Shown here: in pieces, positions 8,253 to 16,926 of the stretch
Layout: each line of letters starts with the position of its first letter
Numbering within the stretch: position 1 is the first letter of the stretch
From: Cellulomonas sp. 73-145
GTDB lineage: Bacteria > Actinomycetota > Actinomycetes > Actinomycetales > Cellulomonadaceae
NCBI GenBank assembly: GCA_001898185.1
Contig: MKTI01000013.1
Span: forward strand, 434,001-498,000
Reading direction: 5' to 3'
DNA: 64,000 nt
The notes under the pieces: generated by a model
The model's database searches: none
What the model was told of the DNA's origin: nothing
The model's input: the letters and a program-made list of their open reading frames with translations, nothing else
Made by a program: the position numbers and the translations under genes

Positions 8253-9752
8253 CTACTTCTGCGCATCTCCCGAGAAGTGGAACGACACCGCGTCGGGCTG
8301 CGGCAGCCAGCGCTCGGTGACCACCTTGGCGCGGGTGAAGAACCGGACGCCCTCCGGCCCGTACATGTGGCTCTCGCCGATCAGCGAGTCCTTCCAGCCG
8401 CCGAACGAGTGCCAGGCGACGGGCACCGGGATCGGCACGTTGATCCCCACCATGCCCACCTGCACCGCGCGCTTGAAGGTCCTGGCCGCCTCGCCCGACG
8501 ACGTGAACAGCGCCGTGCCGTTGCCGTACGGGTTCGCGTTGATCAGCGCGATGCCCTCCTCCAGACCCGAGATCCGGATGACCTCCAGGACCGGCCCGAA
8601 GACCTCCTGCCGGTTGATCGTCATGTCCGGGTGGACGCCGTCGATCACCGTCGGGCCGAGGAACCAGCCGCCCTCGGACCCGGGGACGACCGTGTCCCGG
8701 CCGTCGACCAGGATCTTCGCCCCCTCGGCCTCGGCCGAGTCGATCAGCGACGTGATCCGGGCCCTGGACTGCGCGGAGATGATCGGCCCCATGTCGGAGT
8801 CGGGGTGGTCGCCCGGGAGCACCCGGACCGCCCGGGCACGGTCGGCCACCAGGGCGATCAGCTGGTCGGCGACCTCCTCCTGCACGAGCGCGACGGGCAG
8901 CGCCATGCACCGTTCACCGGCGGCGCCGAACGCGGCGGCGACGAGGCTGTTCGCCGCGTTCTCCAGGTCCGCGTCGGCGAGCACGATGCCGTGGTTCTTC
9001 GCCGCGCCGAGCGCCTGGCACCGCTTGCCGTGCTCGATCGCGGTCTTGTAGATGTGCTTCGCCGTCGGCGTCGAGCCGACGAACGACACCGCGGCCACGT
9101 CGGGGTGGGTGAGAAGGCGGCCGACCACGTCCGGGGTGCCGTGCACCACGCTGAAGACACCGTCCGGCAGGCCCGCCTCCTTCCACAGCTCGGCGATGAG
9201 CATGGCGGCGCTCGGGTCACGGTCCGGCGGCTTGAGGATGAACGTGTTGCCGGTCGCGATCGCGACGGGGCTCATCCACAGCGGGATCATCACCGGGAAG
9301 TTGAACGGCGTGATCCCCGCCACCACGCCGACGGGCTGGCGGAAGGAGTACACGTCGATCCCGGTCGCCGCCTGCTCGGAGAACTCGCCCTTGAGCAGCT
9401 GCGGGATGCCGCACGCGAACTCGACGACCTCCAGGCCGCGGGCGATCTCGCCCTTGGCGTCCGAGATCACCTTCCCGTGCTCCCGCGTGACGACCGCGGC
9501 GAGCTCGTCGGTGTGCTCGACGAGGAGCTCGCGGAAGCGGAACAGGATCGCGCTGCGCCTGCCGAGGGGCACCTGCGACCACGTCGTGAACGCGGCGGCG
9601 GCGCTCGCGACGACCCGGTCGACGTCCGCCGGGGTGGCGAGCGCCAGCTCGGCGACGACGTCACCGGTCGCGGGGTTGTAGACCGGCGACGCCGTCGCGT
9701 CGTCACCCACGAAGGGCGCTCCGTCGATCCAGTGCGGGATGGTGGTCGTCAT
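8253..9752 (-). CDS. mmsA: CoA-acylating methylmalonate-semialdehyde dehydrogenase
   Basis: The 499-residue aldehyde dehydrogenase has the MmsA/IolA signature: GITPFNFPVMIP, an AKNH segment in the cofactor domain, and the catalytic cysteine C282 in GERCMAL. It converts malonate semialdehyde (from inositol) or methylmalonate semialdehyde (from valine) to acetyl- or propionyl-CoA with NAD+ and CoA. It is the last gene of the iolC-iolB-iolD transcript, 34 bp after iolD, and catalyses the last step of the pathway. Confidence 0.93.
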   Translation of the reverse strand: MTTTIPHWIDGAPFVGDDATASPVYNPATGDVVAELALATPADVDRVVASAAAAFTTWSQVPLGRRSAILFRFRELLVEHTDELAAVVTREHGKVISDAKGEIARGLEVVEFACGIPQLLKGEFSEQAATGIDVYSFRQPVGVVAGITPFNFPVMIPLWMSPVAIATGNTFILKPPDRDPSAAMLIAELWKEAGLPDGVFSVVHGTPDVVGRLLTHPDVAAVSFVGSTPTAKHIYKTAIEHGKRCQALGAAKNHGIVLADADLENAANSLVAAAFGAAGERCMALPVALVQEEVADQLIALVADRARAVRVLPGDHPDSDMGPIISAQSRARITSLIDSAEAEGAKILVDGRDTVVPGSEGGWFLGPTVIDGVHPDMTINRQEVFGPVLEVIRISGLEEGIALINANPYGNGTALFTSSGEAARTFKRAVQVGMVGINVPIPVPVAWHSFGGWKDSLIGESHMYGPEGVRFFTRAKVVTERWLPQPDAVSFHFSGDAQK

Positions 9753-9786
9753 CAGGGCTCACTCCTCGGAACTGCCGTCGAGAGGG

Positions 9787-11742
9787 TCACAGGTAGCGGC
9801 GCTGCGGGACGCGCGCCTCGTCGTACTCGGCCCGCGCGCGCTGCGTGCTGGCCAGGGTGGAGACCGCCGCGACCGGCACGTCCCACCACGCCGTGCCGGG
9901 AGGGTTGGGACCCAGCAGGTCGGTCTCGATGTGGATCACCGTGGTGACGTCGCAGGCCACGGCCTCGGCGTAGGCGCGACGGAAGTCGTCGATGCCGTGC
10001 GCGACGAGCACCCGGGCGCCGAGGCTCTCGGCGTTCTTGACGAGGTCCACCGGCACCGGGTCACCGTCGAGCAGCCCGGTCTGCGGGTTCCGCATCCGGT
10101 ACCGGGTGCCGAACCGCTGCGAGCCGCGCGACTCCGACAGCGCGCCGATCGACGCGAACCCGTGGTTCTGCAGCAGGACGAGGATCACCTTGACCCGCTC
10201 GGACACCAACGTCGCGATCTCGGTGGGCATCATCTGGTAGCCCCCGTCGCCGACGATCGCCACGACCTCCGACTCGGGGCGTGCCAGCTTGGCGCCGAGC
10301 GCGGCCGGCACCTCGTAGCCCATGCACGAGTAGCCGTACTCCAGGTGGTACCCGACCGGTGTCCTGGCCCGCCACAGGCACTGCAGGTCACCGGGCATCG
10401 ACCCGGCTGCGTTGATCAGGATGTCGTCGTCGCCCATCAGCTCGTTGAGCGCGCCGAACACCTCGGTCTGGGCCGGCAGCGGCCCGTGGCCGAGGTGGTA
10501 GCACTCGTCGGTCACCCGCTGCCACGCCGCCACCTCGGCGGCGGCCCGGGCCTGGTAGGCGTCCGTCGTCCGGTAGCCGGCCAGGGCGGTGGTCAGCTCG
10601 ACCAGCGCCTCGCGGGCGTCGGCGACGACCATCGTCGCGGCGTGCTTGGCCGCGTCGAACGCCGCCACGTTGAGGTTCACGAACCGGACGCCCGGGTCGC
10701 CGAACACGGTGTGGCTGGCGGTCGTGAAGTCGGTGTACCGCGTGCCGATGCCGATCACCACGTCGGCGTCGAGGGCGAGCGCGTTGGCGGATGCCGCGCC
10801 GGTGGCGCCCACGCCGCCCACCGCCTGCGGGTGGTCCCAGCTGATCGCACCCTTGCCGGCCTGGGTGTCGGCGACCGGGATGCCGGTCGCGGTCGCGAAG
10901 GCCCGCAGCTGCTCCGAGGCGCCGGAGTAGACGACGCCGCCGCCCGCCACGACCAGGGGCCGCTCCGCCGACCTGATCACCTCGGCGGCGCGGGCGACCG
11001 CCGACGCGTCCGGGCGTTGCCGTGCGACGTGCCAGACCCGGTCGGCGAAGAACTCCTCCGGCCAGTCGAACGCCTCCGCCTGCACGTCCTGCGGCAGCGC
11101 GAGCGTGACGGCCCCGGTCTCGGCCGGGTCGGTGAGCACGCGCATCGCCTGGGGTGCCGAGGCGAGCAGCTGCTCTGGGCGCCAGATCCTGTCGAAGAAC
11201 CGCGAGACCGGGCGGAACGCGTCGTTGACCGTGACGTCGGGACCGAGCGGGTGCTCGAGCTGCTGGAGGACCGGGTCCGGGATCCGGTTGGCGAACACGT
11301 CCGAGGGCAGCAGCAGCACCGGGATGTGGTCCACGGTGGCGAGGGCGGCACCCGTGATCATGTTGGTCGAGCCGGGACCGATCGACGCGGTGACGGCGAA
11401 CGTCTGCAGGCGCTCCCTGGTGCGGGCGTAGGCGACCGCGGTGTGCACCATCGCCTGCTCGTTGCGGCCGAGCAGGTAGGGCAGCTCGTCGGGCCCGTGC
11501 TCGCCCAGCGCCGAACCGGGGCCGTAGCCGGCGTCGGCAGCCTCGGCGTGCGCCTGCAGCAGGCCCTGGCCCAGGCCGGCGACGTTGCCGTGACCGAAGA
11601 TGCCGAAGCACCCGGCGAACAGCTTCTGGCGGTGGCCGTCCCGCTCGCTCCACTGGTGCGCCAGGAAGCGGACGAGTGCCTGCCCGACGGTGAGCCGGAC
11701 CGTGCCAGGCCGCGGGCTCGGCGGGTCGGCGGTCGCGTTCAT
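9787..11742 (-). CDS. iolD: 3D-(3,5/4)-trihydroxycyclohexane-1,2-dione acylhydrolase
   Basis: The 651-residue thiamine-diphosphate enzyme opens the cyclohexanedione ring in inositol catabolism to give 5-deoxy-glucuronate. The N-terminal GCFGIFGHGNVAGLG segment, the GPGSTNM strand, and a C-terminal ThDP site with GDGGYQMMPTE are visible. The ATG at 11742 overlaps the iolB stop by 4 bp (ATGA), which fixes the start; the frame is open further upstream but only as an overlap with iolB. Translational coupling with iolB is likely. Confidence 0.94.
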   Translation of the reverse strand: MNATADPPSPRPGTVRLTVGQALVRFLAHQWSERDGHRQKLFAGCFGIFGHGNVAGLGQGLLQAHAEAADAGYGPGSALGEHGPDELPYLLGRNEQAMVHTAVAYARTRERLQTFAVTASIGPGSTNMITGAALATVDHIPVLLLPSDVFANRIPDPVLQQLEHPLGPDVTVNDAFRPVSRFFDRIWRPEQLLASAPQAMRVLTDPAETGAVTLALPQDVQAEAFDWPEEFFADRVWHVARQRPDASAVARAAEVIRSAERPLVVAGGGVVYSGASEQLRAFATATGIPVADTQAGKGAISWDHPQAVGGVGATGAASANALALDADVVIGIGTRYTDFTTASHTVFGDPGVRFVNLNVAAFDAAKHAATMVVADAREALVELTTALAGYRTTDAYQARAAAEVAAWQRVTDECYHLGHGPLPAQTEVFGALNELMGDDDILINAAGSMPGDLQCLWRARTPVGYHLEYGYSCMGYEVPAALGAKLARPESEVVAIVGDGGYQMMPTEIATLVSERVKVILVLLQNHGFASIGALSESRGSQRFGTRYRMRNPQTGLLDGDPVPVDLVKNAESLGARVLVAHGIDDFRRAYAEAVACDVTTVIHIETDLLGPNPPGTAWWDVPVAAVSTLASTQRARAEYDEARVPQRRYL

Positions 11743-12674
11743 CGGCGGTCCTCGTGGATCGGGGCGTCGGCGTGGACGCCGTGGAGGAGGCTGGGCGTAG
11801 GGCACGGCAGCCGGGGGTCGACGGCCTGGTCCACCCAGGTCCTGCGGACCCACGCGATCGCGGGGTCGTCGACGGCCATCCACCGACCGTCGGTGGACGG
11901 ACCGGCCATCACGTTGAGGTAGTACAGGTCGTAGCCGGGGGCGGCCATGCACGGACCGTGGAAGCCGTGCGGCACCAGGGCGGTGTCGCCGGTCCGCACC
12001 TCGGCGAGGACGTCGATCGGGCGGTCGGGCGTGCCGTAGGTGCGGTGGTAGCCCACCCCCGGCCCGTCGGGTCCGTCGGCGACCTCGAAGTAGTAGATCT
12101 CCTCGAGCACCCGCTCGGTGTCGGAGTGCACGTCGTGCTTGTGCGGCGGGTAGGACGACCAGTTCCCGCCGGGAGTGACCACCTCGCACACCAGCAGGTG
12201 GTCCACCTCCACGTCGGTCGCGATCGTGTAGTTGTTCACCTGACGGCTGCACGACCCGGCACCGCGCAGGTCGATCCGCACCTCGTCGCGCGGCACGACG
12301 CGCAACGGCCGCACGCGCTCGGCCCGCGACGAGGCCACGGCGACCCGTGCCCCGGCGGGACCGGCGGTGACGGTCACGCGCGAGCCGACCGGGACGTAGG
12401 CGAAGTCGGAGGGACCCGCGAAGACGCCGGCACGGCCGGCCAGGTCCACCTCGACGTGCTCCGGCCCGGTGACCAGCAGGTGCACACCGCCGCGCAGCGG
12501 CAGGACCACCGCCTCCTCGCCGGCGAGCTCACGGCTCCAGGCCGCACCGGCGCGCAGCTCGCGCACCTCGAGGCCGCTGTACCCCCAGCTGGCGGACTCC
12601 GGGGTGACGGCGGTGATCGGCGCACCGCCCGAGGGGTCTGCCGCGCGGCGCACGTAGCGGTCGGTGTCGGTCAT
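11739..12674 (-). CDS. iolB: 5-deoxy-glucuronate isomerase
   Basis: The 311-residue double-cupin protein has the IolB pattern: SSYPPHKHD as the metal-binding His cluster, followed by EEIYYFEV and a VPHGFHGPCMAAPGYDLYYLNVMAGP block. It isomerises 5-deoxy-D-glucuronate to 5-dehydro-2-deoxy-D-gluconate, the substrate of IolC. Start and stop overlap the neighbouring genes by 4 bp each (ATGA), so the genes are translated as a coupled set. Confidence 0.93.
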   Translation of the reverse strand: MTDTDRYVRRAADPSGGAPITAVTPESASWGYSGLEVRELRAGAAWSRELAGEEAVVLPLRGGVHLLVTGPEHVEVDLAGRAGVFAGPSDFAYVPVGSRVTVTAGPAGARVAVASSRAERVRPLRVVPRDEVRIDLRGAGSCSRQVNNYTIATDVEVDHLLVCEVVTPGGNWSSYPPHKHDVHSDTERVLEEIYYFEVADGPDGPGVGYHRTYGTPDRPIDVLAEVRTGDTALVPHGFHGPCMAAPGYDLYYLNVMAGPSTDGRWMAVDDPAIAWVRRTWVDQAVDPRLPCPTPSLLHGVHADAPIHEDRR

Positions 12675-13567
12675 CGGGTCGACGCCTCCTGGGACGGGGT
12701 GGCGAGCAGGGAGACGGCGGCGTCGACGGCGGCAGCGACGTCGCCCCCGGCGGGGTACAGCAGGGACCGACCGATCGCCAGGCCACGGACCGACGGCTGC
12801 TGCAGCGCCGCGGCCCAGCCGGCCACCGCGGCGTCGGCGTCCTCGGCGACCTCGCCGCCCAGCACGAGCGCGGGCAGGGTCGACGCCGCCGCCACCCGCG
12901 CCATGTCCGCCACCACCGGGAGCTTGAGCCAGGTGTACGCAGACGTCCTGCCGAGGCCCGAGGCGATGGTGATCGCACGGACCACGTGCTCGGGATCCAG
13001 CCGGTTGCGCACCTTCCCGTCGACGCGGGTCGACCAGAACGGCTCCACCAGCGCGATCAGCTGCCGTTCGGCAAGGCCGTCCACGGCGCGCGCGCACGCC
13101 TCGAGGGTGTCGACCGACGCCGGGTCGTCGGGGTCGATCCGGAGCAGCATCTTGCCGCCGTCGAGGCCCGCCTCGGCGATCCCGCGAGCGTCGTAGCCGG
13201 TGAACCGGTCGTCCAGCTCGAAAGCCGTCCCGGCCAGCCCGCCGCGGTTCATCGACCCGAGCACCAGCTTGCCCTCGAGAGCGCCGAGCACGGTGAGGTC
13301 CTCGACGAGGTCCGCGGTCCCCAGGAACCCGTGCACCCCCGGCCGGCCGAGCGCGACGACGATCCGCTGCAGGAGGTCCCAGCGGTCGGCCATCGCGGCC
13401 GGGTCCCGCCCCGCCGCGAGCGCGCCCCGGGCGGGGTGGTCGGCCGCGATGATCAGCAGCCGCTCCCCCGGCGCGAGCCCGGCGAACCTGGTCCTGCTCG
13501 CCAGACGTGCCGCGATCCGAGTCGGGTCGGACATGCGGACCGAGACGAGCTCGTCGAGGGACGTCAC
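12671..13567 (-). CDS. Cgl0159-type (beta/alpha)8 aldolase of the iol cluster
   Basis: This 298-residue protein resembles the Cgl0159/LacD-DeoC-like aldolase found in actinobacterial iol clusters. The probable Schiff-base lysine is in AYTWLKLPVV, and IIAADHPARGAL and RGLAIGRSLLYP are conserved blocks. It probably cleaves 6-phospho-5-dehydro-2-deoxygluconate to dihydroxyacetone phosphate and malonate semialdehyde, in the place of IolJ, since no IolJ-type gene lies in the iol cluster. GTG 13567 overlaps the iolC stop by 4 bp (GTGA). The assignment by position is inference. Confidence 0.8.
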   Translation of the reverse strand: MTSLDELVSVRMSDPTRIAARLASRTRFAGLAPGERLLIIAADHPARGALAAGRDPAAMADRWDLLQRIVVALGRPGVHGFLGTADLVEDLTVLGALEGKLVLGSMNRGGLAGTAFELDDRFTGYDARGIAEAGLDGGKMLLRIDPDDPASVDTLEACARAVDGLAERQLIALVEPFWSTRVDGKVRNRLDPEHVVRAITIASGLGRTSAYTWLKLPVVADMARVAAASTLPALVLGGEVAEDADAAVAGWAAALQQPSVRGLAIGRSLLYPAGGDVAAAVDAAVSLLATPSQEASTR

Positions 13568-14538
13568 CAGTCCGCCTCCGCCGCACGGGCCTGCGCCATC
13601 AGCGCGTCGACCTCCGCCTCGGTCGGCATCGCGCTCGAGCACTCCAGCCGGGACGCGACGATCGCCCCGGCGGCGGAGGCGAACTCGAGGGTGCGCCGCA
13701 GCGCCCACCCCTCGAGCAGCCCGTGGCACAGCGCTCCGCCGAAGCCGTCGCCCGCACCCAGCCCGTTCAGCACCCGGACCGGCGTCGGCGGGACGACCAC
13801 CCGTTCGCTTCGCGTCTTGCCGAGCACGCCGCCGGGACCCTGCTTGACCACGGCGAGCTCGACACCGGCCTCCAGCAGAGCGTCGGCGGCCCGGTCGGGG
13901 TCGGTCTCGCCGACCGCGACGCGGCACTCCTCGAGGTTGCCGACCGCCACCGTGACGCGTCCGAGCACCTCGCGGACCGCCTCGTGGGCGGACTGCTCGC
14001 CCGGCCAGAAGGACGGGCGGTAGTCCAGGTCGAGCGCGGTGAACCGGCGACCGGCCCTGGCGTCCAGCGCCGTCAGGTGCGCCGAGCGGCTCGGCTCCTC
14101 CGCCAGCCCGGTCGCCGTGATCCACAGCAGCGTGGCGTCGCGGACCGCGTCGAGCGGGATGTCCTCCGGGCGCAGCTGCAGGTCCGGCGCGGTGGGCGCG
14201 CGGTAGAACCACAGGGGGAAGTGGTCGGGCGGGAAGATCTCGCAGAAGGTCACCGGGGTGTGCAGGTCGGGCACCACCACGACGTGGCTGTCGTCGATCC
14301 CGAAGTCGCGCATCGCACGCCGGACGAAGCGGCCGAACGGGTCGTCCCCGACGCCCGTCAGCACGGCCACGCGATGGCCCAGGCGGGCGGCCGCGACCGC
14401 GACGTTGGTGGGGCTGCCCCCGAGGAACTTGCCGAAGGTGGTGACGTCCTCCAGACCGACGCCGGTCTGGAGCGGGTAGAGGTCGACACCGCTCCGCCCG
14501 ATCGTGAGGACGTCCAGCGGGGGCTCGCTGTGCGTCAC
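13564..14538 (-). CDS. iolC: 5-dehydro-2-deoxygluconokinase
   Basis: The 324-residue PfkB-family kinase starts with TIGRSGVDLYPLQ and GKFLGGSPTNVAVAAARLG, the IolC hallmark, and ends with the GAGDGFGGAL catalytic motif (GxGD). It phosphorylates 5-dehydro-2-deoxy-D-gluconate with ATP. GTG 14538 is preceded by GGAGGA at good spacing. It is the first gene of the five-gene transcript iolC-aldolase-iolB-iolD-mmsA, driven by the operator-bearing promoter at 14646-14666. Confidence 0.93.
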   Translation of the reverse strand: MTHSEPPLDVLTIGRSGVDLYPLQTGVGLEDVTTFGKFLGGSPTNVAVAAARLGHRVAVLTGVGDDPFGRFVRRAMRDFGIDDSHVVVVPDLHTPVTFCEIFPPDHFPLWFYRAPTAPDLQLRPEDIPLDAVRDATLLWITATGLAEEPSRSAHLTALDARAGRRFTALDLDYRPSFWPGEQSAHEAVREVLGRVTVAVGNLEECRVAVGETDPDRAADALLEAGVELAVVKQGPGGVLGKTRSERVVVPPTPVRVLNGLGAGDGFGGALCHGLLEGWALRRTLEFASAAGAIVASRLECSSAMPTEAEVDALMAQARAAEADW

Positions 14539-14622
14539 CCCGTCCTCCTCGCGCTCACCGGACCGTCGGGTTCCGTCCCACCCCCGTGCGACCGCCCACG
14601 CCGTGCGGACCGGTCGCCACGA

Positions 14623-14666
14623 CGATGCACCTGTGCCCGACGCATCGTCAAGTCTTTGTCCGGACA
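14623..14666 (-). promoter_or_regulatory. iolC promoter with palindromic GntR-type operator
   Basis: A perfect palindrome TGTCCGGACA lies at 14657-14666. On the minus strand it is followed after 5 bp by TTGACG (14651-14646), the -35 box of the iolC transcript. A -10 box at suitable spacing is weak (GCATCG). The site also sits upstream of the divergent GntR gene, so it could control both directions. Confidence 0.72.
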
Positions 14667-14771
14667 TATCGTCGTCTGAACGTTCGATCATCGAGCCGCT
14701 ATCCTGACCCAGAGCCGCCGACCTCGCGTCGGTGCGAGCTCTCCCTGGGCCCGGGCGAGGAGGAGCACACC

Positions 14772-15509
14772 GTGCCGCAGCCGCTGCGCATCGACCTCGA
14801 CCGGAGCAGCCCGGTCCCGCTGTACCACCAGGTCGCGCAGACGCTCCAGGCCGCGATCGACGACGGCCGGCTGGTTCCCGGGGAGCTCCTCGAGAACGAG
14901 ATCTCCCTGGCCAACCGGCTCGGGATCTCACGTCCGACCGCTCGGCAGGCGCTGCGCGAGCTGGTCGACAAGGGCCAGCTGGTCCGCAGGCGAGGGGCCG
15001 GGACCCACGTCGCACCCGCGACGATCCGCCGGCCGGTCGACCTGACCAGCCTGTACGACGACCTCTCCAAGAGCGGAAAGTCGCCGACCACCGAGGTGCT
15101 GGAGCACGAGGTGGTGCCCGCGTCACCGGAGGTGGCGGCGGCGCTGGGCCTCGCCGAGGGGACCGACGTGCTGCGCGTGCGTCGGCTCCGCCGCGCCGAC
15201 GACGAGCCGCTCGCCCTGCTGACGAACTTCCTGCCGATGGCCATCGCGCCGACCCGTGCCGAGCTCGAGGCCGAGGGGCTCTACGACTGCCTGCGCGCCC
15301 GCGGGGTCAAGCCGCAGGTCGCCCGCCAGCGCATCGGCGCGCGGGCCGCCACCGCCGCCGAGGCCCGGGCGCTGGACGAGACGCCCCGGGCCGCGCTGCT
15401 CACCATGGAACGGACCGCGTTCGACGAGTCCGGTGCCGCGGTCGAGTTCGGTCAGCACATCTACCGCGCGTCGCGGTACTCGTTCGAGACCACGCTCTTC
15501 GCCCGCTGA
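14772..15509 (+). CDS. GntR-family regulator (HutC/UTRA type), probable iol repressor
   Basis: The 245-residue protein has an N-terminal winged helix (YHQVAQTLQAAIDDG through RPTARQALRELVDKG, about residues 15-65) and a C-terminal UTRA ligand domain (about 95-240) ending in HIYRASRYSFETTLFAR. GTG 14772 is chosen for the GGAGGAG 9 bp upstream. It is divergent from iolC with the TGTCCGGACA operator in between, and precedes the transaldolase operon whose promoter has the same operator. It most likely represses all three until an inositol-derived metabolite binds; the ligand is unknown. Confidence 0.88.
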   Translation: MPQPLRIDLDRSSPVPLYHQVAQTLQAAIDDGRLVPGELLENEISLANRLGISRPTARQALRELVDKGQLVRRRGAGTHVAPATIRRPVDLTSLYDDLSKSGKSPTTEVLEHEVVPASPEVAAALGLAEGTDVLRVRRLRRADDEPLALLTNFLPMAIAPTRAELEAEGLYDCLRARGVKPQVARQRIGARAATAAEARALDETPRAALLTMERTAFDESGAAVEFGQHIYRASRYSFETTLFAR

Positions 15510-15617
15510 GCGTCTCGGCACCCTCCCCCGGTCGGGCCTGATCCCGGCCCGGCCCGGCCCCGCGCCCGTCGCCGTCCGGTCCGGCGCACCTACGTCCGCT
15601 GGACCTAGTTGTCTGTT

Positions 15618-15662
15618 TGTCCGGACATATGCTTGACAGGCCTTGCGGAGATGGCATGAGAT
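15618..15662 (+). promoter_or_regulatory. Transaldolase-operon promoter with GntR-type operator
   Basis: A perfect TGTCCGGACA palindrome at 15618-15627 is followed by 5 bp and a perfect TTGACA -35 box (15633-15638). A weak -10, TGAGAT, lies at 15657-15662 with an 18-bp spacer. Eleven bases around the -35 box (GCTTGACAGG and neighbours) are nearly identical to the iolE promoter at 8214-8219, so the two promoters appear co-regulated. Confidence 0.75.
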
Positions 15663-15741
15663 GAGGCCGCGCGCGAGGCCCGCAGCCGGGATGCCGCGAG
15701 ACGCCCGCGCCGACCAGCAGACAAGCGCACCGGAGGACTCG

Positions 15742-16878
15742 ATGGCCCAGCTCGGCCCTGACTGGACCGACCCCGACCGGACCGTCCCTGACCGGATCGC
15801 GGTCGACCCCAGCACGCCCCTGGGTCGCATGACGCAGACGTTCCCGCAGACGGCGCTGTGGAACGACTCGGCCGACCCGGAGCAGCTGCGCCGCTCGATG
15901 GCCTTCGGTGCGGTGGGGGCGACGTGCAACCCGGTGATCGCCCTGGCCGCGATCAAAGCAGACCTCCCGCGGTGGACCGCCCGCATCGGCGAGCTCGCCG
16001 ACGAGCGCCCGACCGCCGGCGAGTCGGAGCTCGGCTGGCGCGTCGTCGAGGAGCTCTCCATCGACGCCGCGCGGCTGCTCGAGCCCGTCTTCGAGGAGCA
16101 CGGGGGTCGCAACGGCCGGCTCTCGATCCAGACCGACCCGCGGCTGCACCGTGACGCCGTGGCGCTCGCCGACCAGGCCGACCACTTCTCCGCCCTGGCG
16201 CCCAACGTCATCGTCAAGCTGCCCGCCACCGCGGCCGGCATCGAGGCGATGGAAGAGGTCACCTTCCGAGGGGTCAGCATCAACGCGACGCTGTCCTTCA
16301 CCGCGCCGCAGGTGGTCGCGGTGGCGGAGGCCGTGGAGCGGGGCCTGGCGCGGCGCGAGGCCGCAGGCCTGCCGACCGAGCAGATGGGACCGGTCGCCAC
16401 CATCATGGTCGGGCGGCTGGACGACTGGCTGAAGCACACGGCGAGCAGGGCAGGCACGCTCGTGAGCCCCGGAGCGCTGGACTGGGCGGGAGTGGCTGCG
16501 TTCAAGCGGGCCCACGCGATCTTCACCGAACGCGGCTACCGCACCCGGCTGCTCTCCGCCGCGTTCCGGAACCACCTGCACCTCTCCGAGCTGGTCGGTG
16601 GGGACGTCGTGATCTCCCCGCCCTTCGACTGGCAGACGCGCATCAACGCGAACGGTCTCGACCTGCCCTCGCGGATCGACGCGCCCGTGGACCCCGCGAT
16701 CGTCGACGAGCTGCGACGGCTCCTCCCGGACTTCCGCCGCGCCTACGAGCCGGACGGGATGACCGTCGAGGAGTTCGCCGAGTACGGGGCCACCCGACGC
16801 ACGCTGCGGCAGTTCCTGGCGGCGGACGCCGGGCTGGCGGCGCTGGTCCGCGACGTCCTGGTCGCGGACCCCGACTGA
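15742..16878 (+). CDS. Transaldolase family protein
   Basis: The 378-residue TIM-barrel protein has the transaldolase pattern: GATCNPVIAL early on, the Schiff-base lysine K159 in NVIVKLPAT, the SINATLSFT strand, and RLLSAAFRN. Transaldolases move a dihydroxyacetone unit between sugar phosphates. It is not the usual pentose-phosphate enzyme by context: it shares an operator with the iol genes and is followed 48 bp later by a sugar isomerase-like gene. ATG 15742 follows GGAGGA at 5 bp. It could process a C6 or C7 sugar phosphate made from an inositol or sulfo-sugar; the true substrate is unknown. Confidence 0.83.
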   Translation: MAQLGPDWTDPDRTVPDRIAVDPSTPLGRMTQTFPQTALWNDSADPEQLRRSMAFGAVGATCNPVIALAAIKADLPRWTARIGELADERPTAGESELGWRVVEELSIDAARLLEPVFEEHGGRNGRLSIQTDPRLHRDAVALADQADHFSALAPNVIVKLPATAAGIEAMEEVTFRGVSINATLSFTAPQVVAVAEAVERGLARREAAGLPTEQMGPVATIMVGRLDDWLKHTASRAGTLVSPGALDWAGVAAFKRAHAIFTERGYRTRLLSAAFRNHLHLSELVGGDVVISPPFDWQTRINANGLDLPSRIDAPVDPAIVDELRRLLPDFRRAYEPDGMTVEEFAEYGATRRTLRQFLAADAGLAALVRDVLVADPD

Positions 16879-16926
16879 CGACCCCTGCGACCCCGCCCAC
16901 GACGACCACCGAAGCGAGCCCGCCCC

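Noticed and set aside
6174-9947. A 1257-codon frame on the plus strand opposite iolG, iolE and mmsA
   Set aside because: It is an antisense frame of the strongly supported iol genes; composition is of the shadow type.
14697-14705. A strong -10 box (TATCCT) for the GntR gene with a matched -35
   Set aside because: The -10 is reasonable, but the -35 candidates (CTGAAC or TGAACG) are poor, so I do not list it as a firm promoter.
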